From contig CM114275.1 of assembly GCA_050084515.1 (NCBI GenBank), positions 21,824,001 through 21,888,000 on the forward strand: 64,000 nucleotides of DNA, given 5' to 3'. Of this stretch, positions 21,915-32,102 are shown in pieces. Under the pieces are notes generated by a model. It worked only from the letters and a program-made list of their open reading frames with translations, did no database searches and was not told the DNA's origin. A program made the translations under genes and the position numbers. This DNA comes from Blasia pusilla. Lineage: Eukaryota > Marchantiophyta > Marchantiopsida > Blasiales. Each line of letters begins with the position of its first letter. The stretch's first letter is position 1.

Positions 21915-23881
21915 AGTCCCACATGGAACCTACTAATCGATGGTCGATAACCTCCATCCCGAAGGGTTGCATACCGCAACGTATCCCTGTGTTGAGCAAT
22001 GGCAAGATTCTCAAAGGCTGTTGGCATAACTCTCCGAAAGAGCTCTGCCCGCTGAGAACACACTCTCATCCACATCTCTGGGTCATCAAGGTTCACCACC
22101 TCACTAGACTCCCAAAGAATTGTTGTTGGCAAGTCTGGATCTCGGCCGTGTAATAGAAAATAAGGTGAGAAGGAAGCCAAGGATGCTTGGCGACTAAACC
22201 TATACCCCAAAGCTAACCATGGCAACTGAATATCCCAGTCTCCAAGATGCCCCTTCTATAGGCCATACTTGCGCAATGCCCTCTTCATCGTCTGAACCAC
22301 ACACTCAGCCAAACTATCCGCCTCTGGATGATCTCGAGAGGTGAACCGATGATCAATCAACGCCTTGTCACACAAGACCTGAAACTCACCCCAAACTCAG
22401 ACTCGGTCGGTCAAGACTTCAGTGGTGCACCAAAATGAGTAAGCACTCTATCAAGAAACGCATATGCGGTTCCCTCACTTGCCTTGTCAGGTAATGCCAC
22501 CAACTCAATCCACTTGGAGAAGTGCTCCACCATCACCAACACATATCAATGATGTCGTATAGTAATGATAACGGTCCCGCAAAGTCCACACTCCAACGGT
22601 AATCCAACCCCATAATAGGCAAGGGATGTAACTGTGGTATAGGGGCATTGAATGATGCCCTCACCCGGTCACAAACCATATAATGTGACACCAATCAAGG
22701 TGCACCTGAGTATGCATGCCACGCCACCAATATTGACCAAGGAGTAAGCTATACATATGCTTTACCCCAAAATGTCCCAACTCCTCATGGGCATGTCACA
22801 CAATGCGCTCTCTCTGAGCCAAATGTGGCACTACTCGTACTCTACCATCCTCCCACACATGGAGAATATGTGTTCCCTCCAATCGATATCTCTTAGCACG
22901 TTGAAGAACACGGTCTCGCTCCTTGGCACTCACTATGCCTGGCACCCTACTAGTCCGTAGGAACTCCAATACCAACGCATCATCATGAATATCACGCTGA
23001 TTCGCACCACCATCTCCAACCTTAGGATCAAGGTGGCCATCTATCCTCGACTAGAGTAAGATGTCATGTGGTCGCCCATACTAGAGTCCACCCTAACCAA
23101 CATAAAAGGCGGATGCATGCCAACCTGGCACCATCTCCTCATCAACCTCTTCGTGCCATCTAGCCCCGATTGCATCCTCTTGGCTAGTACATGGGTTCCT
23201 ACTCAACCTATCAAAGATCAAGGTTGGCAACTCCAGGTCTATGTACCACCCGGAAGTCATACTCTGTAAGATAAGAGCCCACCCCGCAAGCTTCCCCTGT
23301 AAGCTTGTCAGGACTCCATCAACCACTTGAGCGGCTAGTGATCAAGAATAAGGGTAAATTGTGTGCCAAACAAGTAATGACTAAAGTGTGCAGAGCCCCA
23401 CAGATCGCCAAGCACTCTCCCTCATATGAACTGTAGTGCAACTCCCTTGAATTCTTCGAACGATTTGCATAGGCCACCACAAACTCCATGTGCTCATCAT
23501 CATGTTGTGTCAACACCGCTCCAAGTCCCAACCTACTCCAATCAGTGTGTAATAGAAATAGGCGCCCTCTGATAGGTCTCCTCAAGATAGGCGCCGTCAC
23601 CAACTGGGCCTTGAGCTCCACAAAAGCTCTCTCCTGATCATCTCCCCAGTGCCACTCCTGATCTGATTTCAGCAATTGGTTCAAAGGCTTTGCCATAGCA
23701 CTAAATCCCTTCACATACCTTCGATAGTAGTTTGCTAATCCCATGAATGCCCGAACTCTACTCACATCTACCGGACGAGGAATAAGTGCAATAGCCTCCA
23801 CCTTTGCTTGCTGAACTCCCAAACCACCTTGATAGATCACATGACCCAAGTACTCAACATCCTCATGGAAGAACTTACACA
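21833..23881 (-). pseudogene. PHD-finger gypsy copy 1: RT thumb, RNase H, integrase
   Basis: Reading leftward, 23881-23319 gives RT thumb (EDVEYLGHVIYQGGLGV, RAFMGLANYYRRYVKGFS) and RNase H (LFLLHTDWSRLGLGAVLTQ; Asp present). After a degraded stretch, integrase core text appears (VMVEHFSKWIELVALPDKA about 22560-22500; DHPEADSLAECVVQ about 22330-22290, with the catalytic Glu). 22225-21833 gives SPYFLLHGRDPDLPT. Frameshifts are frequent. The element is cut at 23881, inside RT, by filler DNA. The catalytic YIDD part, protease and gag are missing. Confidence 0.85.
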
Positions 23882-23981
23882 TCTCAAAGCCAAGGCAAGG
23901 GGATCGAAGAATTCTAAGGCCGAGTCTTCCCAAAGAGAGGCTGAAAATTCAAGGCAAGAGCCGGAATCCTCCGGACGAGCC
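23882..23981. repeat. 100-bp templated filler copied from 27920-28019
   Basis: CTCAAAGCCAAGGCAAGGGG and the following 80 bases are identical to 27920-28019 except for one C/T difference near 23973. To the left the RT sequence breaks off at TTACAC, and to the right a chromovirus LTR begins. The source is coding sequence of the unknown gene 4 kb away, so this is insertion of a templated piece during repair of a break between two retroelements, and a recent one given the near identity. Confidence 0.9.
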
Positions 23982-24326
23982 CTTATTTGTCCCAAACACA
24001 TCTTGGAGCTCAACGTTGTGGTCCTAAACACAGTCAGATTCTCCCAAACGCTAGTCGTGTTCCAAACTGGTTCTCACCTCTTTGGCAACCAACCTCCCAA
24101 GACTCAACTCATCTCAAGTCTTGGCTGGCGTTTGGTCTAGGTTTCCTGGTCGCGACCACTAACGCATTAAACGCACAACTCTGTTCCGCGTTTTGTCTCT
24201 TAGACTTTTCCAAGAGACTTTTCCAAACGCCTCTCCAAAGCGCAAACCTCGCAGCGTGAGTTCCTTTGAGTTCTGATGTTTCGCTTGGCGCCTATTTGGT
24301 GTTGTTTGGTTATGAGGTTTGCGACA
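23982..24326 (-). mobile_element. Chromovirus LTR fragment
   Basis: The segment matches about 10155-10504, ending with GAGGTTTGCGACA, the LTR terminus. Only the U3-side third is present. It directly abuts the inverted gag/leader segment, with a run of C at the join that need not be a polypurine tract. Confidence 0.8.
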
Positions 24327-25657
24327 CCCCCTCTAAATGCTGGAACATACCGTTCCATGCTGAAACATGTTGAACTCTCCGAGGTTGCCGAGACGTGTAA
24401 CGTGCGGCAACAAGCGGCGTGGTGGGGCAAATCAACCAGGCTGTCATCTCATCGACAACCTACCCTCAACTCCAAACATCCCACATAGGTCTATATCCCC
24501 TAAACCACATACATAAATGATGCTCTCAGCATCCACACACCCAATATCCCCAAATAGACTACCCAAGTCCTAAAATCCCTCACACGTGCAGGGTAAAGGA
24601 CCAAAATGGGTAACCTCAACACATGTCGATGTCGCTCCTCAGCAACTGCAAATCTCGACCCCAACTCGATCATGGAGAACACTCCTCCAATCAGCAAGTC
24701 ATACTCCTCCTATACTGACGCTTCTTAAAACTCCTTGATGGACAATGCAGTTCTAGCGGAACGGTGCGGTGTTGCAGGCGGCACGAAATGGCTACGAACG
24801 ACACGGCCCTCGATGATGGGATGCGGCACTCTGCGACATACCCTCCTCAATCAACAATAAACCCACACTCTGCTCTACAATGACGGTGCGGCTCCGCAAT
24901 CGAGATTGTGCGGTGCGGCCAAGAGCGGCACGGCGCGGCAATTGGCGGCGCATTGCGGCTACGCCTGTCATGGCATGGTACTCGATTGTCGTCCAGCGGC
25001 TACCAATCACAACATCGCAGCATGAAATCAAAACTCAAACACCATAATCGGACGTCATCTACCATCACTGGTTGATGACGAAACTGCGATGACGGTGGCG
25101 GCCAAACCAAAGTACGTGGTGGCGGTGCAAGTCAGAGAATCAACGGTGGTCGTGGAAGACCCTCCACTTCGTAATGGGGGCAATGGCAACCAAAGGGTGG
25201 ACAACGGCCAAATGCAGCTCTGAGCAACGGTAGGCAAGGGCAACGGCCGATGGTGGCTGGTGGACGGTGGATCGTTGGCGGTGATGGTTGACCGATGACG
25301 ATGACTATGACGGTGACGGCCGCCGCCCGCATGGCAGCTGGTTTAGGGTTTGAACAATTTAACCCTAAAATTGCCTAGCAATGGCAGTTTTTCAAGATTG
25401 ACTATAACATTTTACTTGCAACTCCAAATTGCGCATTGTTTGTTGCACAATGTGCACAGCTTCACGATCTACAACAATGTCAAGAAATATTTGGAATTGG
25501 ATATTCCAATAAAAATTGACGGTCTCCTACATAAAACTGGGCAGCGCTTCCGCACTGATTTCTCGCAACCAAAATGTAAAACATGTAAAAATACAAATCA
25601 GCAAGCTACATGGTGCTCCCGAGAGCACCGGCATAGGGCAACTCGCCCCCATGATCA
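24327..25657 (-). mobile_element. Inverted copy of the gag element's leader and gag start
   Basis: The reverse complement of 15245-16560, including the CG-rich block and the start of gag. Near 24327-24400 it retains sequence missing from the 15-17 kb copy but present at 30352-30410 (GGAACGGTATGTTCCAGC), so it is the more complete of the two at that point. It is truncated on the left at the LTR fragment and on the right at 25657, where the unknown multi-exon gene starts. Confidence 0.8.
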
Positions 25658-26012
25658 ATCCTACGTCGACAGCTTCCCTCTGTTCTATGTTCAGCCTTAC
25701 GATGAACATGGAACCCAAGCGCTAGTTACGAAGGAGGACTTGGAAGCGCTTGACACATTCTGGAGGATGAGAGATCAGGAATTCAGAAGGGCGATTGAGG
25801 GGACGGAATTCAGCTGGATGAAGGAACATGTATTTCTTCATCTGGGATGGAAACCACAAGTTTATGGCGTGGACCCAGTTTGCAGAGGAGCGCCCAAACT
25901 CATTGGAGGCGCATTTTTGCGTGAAGGCAGTCGTGCTACATCCATACCCTCATCACATGGCGATGATGGAGATGGCCATGCATGCCATGAACACGTAAGT
26001 TTCCTCGTGCTG

Positions 26013-26358
26013 CAGACCGTCGGACTCCGACAAGTTGTTTGAGTCCCCACTGTTTTTCGGATGTTTTTGGCCGAAAGCAACTCGTCGGAGTCTGACGAGT
26101 TGTTCGACTCACCACTATTTTAGGATGTTTTTGGCCGAAAGCAACTCGTCGAAGTCCGACGAGTTGTTCGACTGACCACTGGTTTAGGATGTTTTTGGCC
26201 GAAAGCAACTCGTCGGAGTCCAACGAGTTGCTCGACTGGCCGCTGTTTTTGGATGTTTTTGGAAGAAAGCAACTCGTCGGAGTCCGACGGGTTGCTTGAC
26301 TGGTAGTTGTTTTTGGATGTTTTTGGCCGAAAGCAACTCGTCGGAGTCTGACAGGTTG
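26013..26358. repeat. 64-bp tandem array built on a 26-bp palindrome
   Basis: Palindromes of the form GCAACTCGTCGGAGTCYGAC plus GAGTTG start at 26077, 26141, 26205, 26269 and 26333, exactly 64 bp apart, with a degenerate first unit at 26013. The 38-bp spacers are also conserved (GGATGTTTTTGGCCGAAAGC). The array lies wholly inside an intron. Additional non-periodic palindromes follow at 26418, 26494, 26544 and a half-site at 26619. Confidence 0.95.
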
Positions 26359-28699
26359 CATACGGAGGTAGGGGAGCTAGATTTTTGGCATCAAATTATA
26401 GCTTTAATTGAAATTGAGCAACCTGTCGGACTTCAACGGGTTGATATGTTCACTTTTCTCGCGGTAACCACCCTCTAATTACAAATTATCTGACAACCCG
26501 TCGGAGACCGACGGGTTGAAACCAAGCAATCACAAATCTGAATGCAATCCGCCGACTCGATGGGTTGCAAAATTTAGCTCGAGCTACCATTCTCACGATG
26601 AGCTGTGACGATCTTTTTGAGTCCGACGGGTTGCAGGAACCCATGTAGCTTGCAAAATTTCTTTTTTTGAGTTTGGATGTGGAGGATTGTATCGGAGGGG
26701 AATGTCACCCTCCACTGGATCCAGGATTGCGATCGGGTGAAGAAAGTGCTAACGACGCACCCGGTAGAGTACAAGGGGTTCTTGGGCGATGCCCTTGTAA
26801 ATGAGATGCTTCAAAGGGTGCTCAAATCAAAAAAAAGTCTTGGGCATGCGAACTACATTTATTTCCCAAGAATGACAATCCTTTGCTAGTCGAAGATACA
26901 TCTGCCACCACCTAAGAGCGCCGCATTGAGCGGAGGGAGAAAGTACGAGCGTGCAAAGTTCATCCAAGTGCGCGAAAAGAACATGGCAAGCAAGATGCAA
27001 GATGCTACATCACCATTCTCAACCCCGAACTTGGAGATTTCTCCAAGGAGATGAAGGCAATAATCAAGCGCCAACGGAAGAGGGATGAAGATCCGAGAGG
27101 GTCGGATTGGGGAGAAAGCGTCTCTCGATCGCGTGCATCGATTTGCCTTGTCCGGAATTTCCGAATTTAGGACCGATGAAAATCAGTCTTGAGGGCACTG
27201 AGGCCCAAAAAGGATGGCACACCATCCTCGGGTATCTTTGATCTAGTGATCTCCCACGGCTCCGTGAATGGTCATTCGGGACGGCGTTGCGACTTCTTGG
27301 GAAGTCCATGCTCGTGGGTCTCTGCCGAGCGGGTGAAAAGAATAGAGCCGATTCGGAGGAAACAAACTGGAGAGTGCTAAAGATTTTGAACTTTGCTGGA
27401 TGACGTGCGGGACAAGCCCATAAAAATCCATGTTTCAAGACGATGTTCAAGGATTGCATCCTCCCTCAGGACCTTGATGAAGAAATAGAGGCGACAAAAA
27501 GGAATTTCCAAAGAAGAAGCGAGATCTTGTAAGATGCATCTCGACTAAGAGCCGCCCAACGATGGTGTTCGGTACCTCGTCCATTGTAAGAATGTAGGTA
27601 CATGGCAAAAAAATACCTGCAAATTGTGGGCTTCTCACTTTGATGGAGAGACATTTTCCATGTACGACATGGAGATAGCTCAAAGCATGTCCGATTGGGA
27701 GGTGGATAATTGCTCGATCTGGCTGGACTTCAACGACCTTGAGGACATAACCAAGAAAGATCTACGCCTGCTCTATGATGTAGTGGCCGCAGGTAGGGAC
27801 GACATCCCCATTTTCGTGGAGCCTGAAGACTTTTTCGAAGAAGATGCGGAGGAGCAAGCCCTCGAGACAGCGGAGTTGGTGTCCAAGGTCGTCACCGTCA
27901 AGGATAAATCTACAGCGGGTCTCAAAGCCAAGGCAAGGGGATCGAAGAATTCTAAGGCCGAGTCTTCCCAAAGAGAGGCTGAAAATTCAAGGCAAGAGCC
28001 GGAATCCTTCGGACGAGCGAGGAGAGAGGGTCGGACCAGGTCCTCCGCAAAAGAAACTCCACCAGAGTCTGAGGTAATAGAGACCCCAACAAGCCGACCA
28101 CATACTCGGGAGAAGCGGAAGCAAGAGGCGCGAGGGTTGTCACAGGGAGCAGACCAAGATGTGGAATACACTCCATCATCCTTGGGAAGACATAGAGAAA
28201 CAACGACCCGGACAAGCGTCATCATTCACTGAACGAATCTTCTGGATGAGCTGAAAAGTTTAAGTTCCCAAGTGTCGACACCCGCCATCAAGAAATTGAC
28301 AACGCTGGGACGGAAGCTTCAACGAAACAGGCACGCTCCTTGGACGGTCCATGGAGAGGTCAAAGAGGTGACGGTGGATCTCCTCGTTGCTGATTTGCCC
28401 TCGGGGTTGCGCTTGTGGGACGAGAATTTGTTCGACGGGGTCCCAGATTGGAATGTCCCTCTTTCTTATGACCAAATTGCGCTCCTGTTTTCCTTTGCAG
28501 GCGCTTATCTCAGTGACAGGGGTTTTTTCTTAGTTTTGATTGGAGGGAGCGAGGACGAGCTCTTCAACCTCAAGTGCATCAAGAGGTCGCTGAAGTGGAG
28601 GACGGCGCAATCATGGGTCATCAAGAACGAGTACCCACTCCGATCCGCGACGAGTCAAATTCGGGTAAGGGCTCTAAATCCGTATCCAAATTGTCTTTC

Positions 28700-29026
28700 T
28701 CCGACGGGTTGCATCTTTGCATGCAACCCATCGGATTTTTTGAGCTGGAGACTTTGGTGGTGCAATCCGTCTAAAAGCGACGGGTTGCAAATTTACCGTA
28801 AGTCTCCATTGGGTGAATGCAACCCATCGGAACCCGACGGGTTGCAAGTGCTTATGCTTTTTCCTTGTGTTTTTGGAATAATGCAACCCGTTTGAAAGCG
28901 ACGGGTTCCTCTTAGCCAACCATGGGCTGCTCTAAGCTAGCAACCTGTCGCCTTCCGACGGGTTGCTCAGGGACAAAAAAATCACAAGACATTTGTAAAA
29001 CAACACGTCGGACTCCGACAGGTTGC
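28700..29026. repeat. Cluster of palindromic motifs in an intron
   Basis: Copies at 28700-28735 (two half-sites arranged back to back), 28772, 28819, 28883, 28940 and 29001 share CAACCCGTCGG / CCGACGGGTTG with variable central bases. They lie inside the intron 28665-29174. A further copy sits at 29442-29469, after the last exon. Confidence 0.9.
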
Positions 29027-29480
29027 TCCAATGTTAGGAGTATAACGAAGTTCTCTGGGTTAAGCGAAGTTCTTTGGGGAGGTGTTGCACATTATGTCAC
29101 CATATTGAGAGTAGACAAGTGGTCAAGTAGCTCTTTCTTGTTTCTGACATTGTTTCCAACGTGCTTCTTTACAGATGGACCACTCCTATGTTTACTGCTT
29201 TCTTCTGCCCGAGCACAACTTCCAGGTGTTTAAGATCCTGGATCCTGTGGATCCATGCTCCGATGGGTACAGCTTAGGTAGTTTATACAATTTCCTCCCA
29301 GGAATTTACATGCAAGACGGTACCCCCTTACTTGGAGGAAGGGAAAAGTCGCCAGCCCTGATGCAAATGCTCATTGAGCTCTACTCAATGAGCAACTTCC
29401 AACAGCTTGCAACTTTTCACTTTTTGAACACTGCACTTTTTGACAACCTATCGGATTCCGACAGGTTGGCTACTTGAGTG

Positions 29481-30227
29481 ATCGGACTCTTTCCCTGGGA
29501 GACCAAATTCTGAGGCATTGTGGGGGGCTTCTTCACTTTTGGCGCGTTCCCCTAGTATCGTCAAACCAGTCTTAGGCTTCTTTTCTTCTCTAAGACGTGC
29601 TGGATTCCTTGAGAATCATTGAGATGAGATTGCTAGTTCTGGTGAAATTATTTGGCAATGGTCCTCCAACAAAAATACCCCTGGGCACATATTATTGTAG
29701 ATTAAGACATGAAATGTGAAGAAACTTAGGCTCATATGGAGAGTGATGGAAAATTTTTTGTAGTGGTCTTATGATGTCTACTTGTTTTTTGCCCCTTGAA
29801 AAAAGGAGGTTTCTTAAGGCCTGAATGTGGACCACTACCTACTCTCTTCTAAAGATTTCATGAATTTGAAAGCAAACAAAAATTTCAAATATGTCAAAAA
29901 GTTTTGAAGAGAGGAGGCGGATTTGGCCCTTTTTCTTGAAGAGAGACTCTCCTCTCTTCCTCTCTCCTGCCAGAATACCAGGCCCCGAGATTGAGAGTAA
30001 TCGTGTGAGAGGGGCACGAGGGCCATCACGGCGTCCTTTTGGGATTTTGAGAGGCAAGGTAGTGGACCTGAGAGTAGCTCTGGAGGGTTTACTTGGAGTG
30101 GTGGGAGGTTTCAAGGGTCTCCATGTGAGAGACTACCTCGATCTCCTTCTATGTCGTCTTAAGACGAGGGGGAGCATATAGAGGAGTGTGTTAGTGATCC
30201 ACTGTACACATTGAGTGGTCCTACCAG
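29481..30227. other. Non-coding stretch before the second gag copy
   Basis: No sustained reading frame. Unlike the 14.6-16.5 kb copy, the leader here does not match the inverted segment at 24.3-25.7 kb, so the two gag copies have different upstream sequence. Confidence 0.4.
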
Positions 30228-31760
30228 TTGGGCATACGAGATGGACGACCGGATAGAGGACCACGTAGGTTTTCAGGTGCTGTAGGCATTATAGAGCTAC
30301 ACGACTTCATTGCGGAGTTTAGGAGTTGGTGTGACTTACAGCGGGCTAGGAACTCTAGAGAGTTCAACCCATTTACAACATGGAACGGTATGTTCCAGCA
30401 TTTAGAGCGGGGGCCCATGGACGATTACCATGATTTCTCCCACAGATATGCCCAGGAGATTGAGGCATGGCGACTCTACTATGACCCACACTATGTGTCA
30501 TGGAAGGAGCCATTCACAAATGAGGAGGAGGAGTCAGGAGAGGCTACTTCCTCTTGCACTAGTGATGTTTTAGGAGGGGTCCCTTGCACTGAAGCAGTTG
30601 CACCATCTAGTCAGGTTCGTCCCAGGTTCAATCTCGTGGTTGAGTTCTTTACGGAGTTGAGGGCAAGCTACAAATTAAGGGGTACAGACGGAGAAGTTGC
30701 TCCGCAACCTCTCCGTCTGTACCCCTTGGTAGCTCCAGAGGCGCCCGGGTGAGAGTTTGCGTGAGGCTTACACTCGCTTGCGGTTGATCAACGTCACTTA
30801 GGGGATGACGGAGGCTCAGGCTATCCAGTCATGATACGCGATGTTGGATCGGATCCTGCGGACATGGGTGCGGGAGGGGGGGGCTTCTTATGAACACCTC
30901 CCCTATGTTGAGAGATGTTTTTAGGACCGCCGAGAACATTAAGCGCAACATGGCAGAGGAGAGCGTAGCCACCATGGGTTCTGGGCGAGAGCAGTCATGA
31001 TTGTCTGCACTACCTATGCAGCAACGTGGACTCCGAGATAGGTTGACTATGGCACCACGAGCTTAGGGAGGATACCGGGAGGCCGTGCCATAGAGACCTG
31101 CGCCTTCATATGTGGCTCAACAGCAGCAACCTACGATTACTTGTTGGTCATGTGGTGGAGCCCATCATCAGCGCGATTGCACTCGTCAGGGTCAGGGACG
31201 TATGTCTCAGCATGGAGGAGGAGATGGTGTTGAATCAAGAGGTTATCAGTGTGACTATTGTCAGAGCTATGGTCATACACGCGTCTGATGTGTCAATTTA
31301 CATCCTGAGTTACGTCCGGACCGAGGGCCAGAGAGGGCACCAGAGCGAGTAGCCGGTCTAGGTGGGCCTAGAGATCGTGCACCAGTTGGTCTTGTTGGAG
31401 GACGAGGAGTTGGAGTTGCCCGATAGGTTAGTGGAGCTGTCCGCGGAGGAGGTAGAGTCCCACCACCTAGACGTGTCGAGGGAGACGTTGGGCGTGAGGC
31501 TGGGATGGCTGCTCAGATTGCCGCTATGGTTGCTGAGATTACCGCTATGGCATTGAGGTTACCCCATGTCGGATCCGTGGCATCGACATTATATGGAGCA
31601 GCCAGAGACATGGAGGATCCAGGTTGGATGTGCAGGGTTGCCCAGATGGAGGCCGCCACAGTTGTGACGCGTGGAGTAGCCGTAGAGTGGGGAGGTGCGG
31701 TAAGAGGAGAGGAAGAGAGGAAGAGAGGAGAGAGGAAACTACCTTCAACCCAAAGAGATA
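30228..31760 (+). pseudogene. Gypsy-type gag, copy 2
   Basis: The 174-residue frame 30228-30752 carries a more complete N-terminus (LHDFIAEFRSWCDLQRARN, GPMDDYHDFSHRYAQEIEAW) with an acidic linker. Capsid text continues in broken frame to 31000. In the frame around 31110-31330 two zinc knuckles are visible: CWSCGGAHHQRDC (CX2CX4HX4C) and CDYCQSYGHTRV, the latter having lost its last Cys context. The tail ends near 31760 in a GA-rich stretch. It is 75-85 percent like copy 1 by eye. No protease or RT follows, so the element is truncated or non-autonomous. Confidence 0.75.
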
Positions 31761-32102
31761 CTTATTTTTGAAGAGAGTTTCTTATGATTTGAAGAGAGTT
31801 TCTGTAGGGTTGAAGAGAGGAAACTTTTTGTGTGATTTTTTTTGCACTTTTCTTCTCAGTTCTTAAGCACTCCCACGGATTTTTTTTCCTCTTCCATATT
31901 TTAGCAACCCATGTGAGTCCGAGGAGTTGCAATTTGCACAAAATTTAGAAAACTCAAAAATCAGTGGAATCATAAGTGTGGAAAAAAACTTTCATTTTCC
32001 TTGGTTTGAATAGAGTTCAAGCTCAAAGTGAAGGTTCTGGAAAAATGAAAGTACAGTCTAAAACCTCGTTTTGCATCCTCAAAGTGGTTTGTTTAAAATA
32101 CT
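31761..32102. other. Spacer with a short GAAGAGAGTTTCT repeat and one palindrome
   Basis: 31770-31825 has three imperfect copies of TTGAAGAGAGTTTCT. 31903-31931 has a diverged palindrome of the intronic family (GCAACCCATGTGAGTCCGAG). No gene seen. Confidence 0.5.

Larger units (their letters stand above)
25658..29480 (+). pseudogene. Multi-exon gene of unknown function with palindrome-rich introns
   Basis: Recognisable exons: about 25658-25994 (YVDSFPLFYVQPYDEHG onward, TFWRMRDQEFRRAIEGTEF), ending at a donor CACGTAAGT; about 26667-26890 (MWRIVSEGNVTLHWIQDCD); 27624-28232, acidic then Lys/Arg/Ser-rich; 28272-28664 (VTVDLLVADLPSGLRLW), ending GGGTAAGG; and 29175-29430 after TTTACAG (HSYVYCFLLPEHNFQVFKIL). 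Introns 25995-26666 and 28665-29174 hold the palindromic motif. The segment 26891-27620 reads with stops and frame shifts, so the locus is at best damaged. The last exon has a faint resemblance to Ulp1-type protease text (His and a hydrophobic beta-hairpin), too weak for a call. The neighbourhood of transposase-like genes with similar introns suggests an element-borne gene. Confidence 0.5.

Noticed and set aside
23808-24140. 110-codon ORF spanning the filler and LTR
   Set aside because: A chance fusion of gypsy, filler and LTR sequence.
24327-24340. C-run after the LTR fragment as a polypurine tract
   Set aside because: The adjoining sequence is the gag element in inverse orientation, not the 3' end of a chromovirus, so the run is probably chance or junction microhomology.
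26013-26358. Regular repeat-spacer array resembling a CRISPR
   Set aside because: The spacers are as conserved as the repeats, the context is a eukaryotic intron and there are no cas genes. It is a minisatellite.
29175-29430. Ulp1-type protease domain in the last exon of the unknown gene
   Set aside because: One His and a hydrophobic hairpin are suggestive, but the Asp and Cys of the triad cannot be placed.
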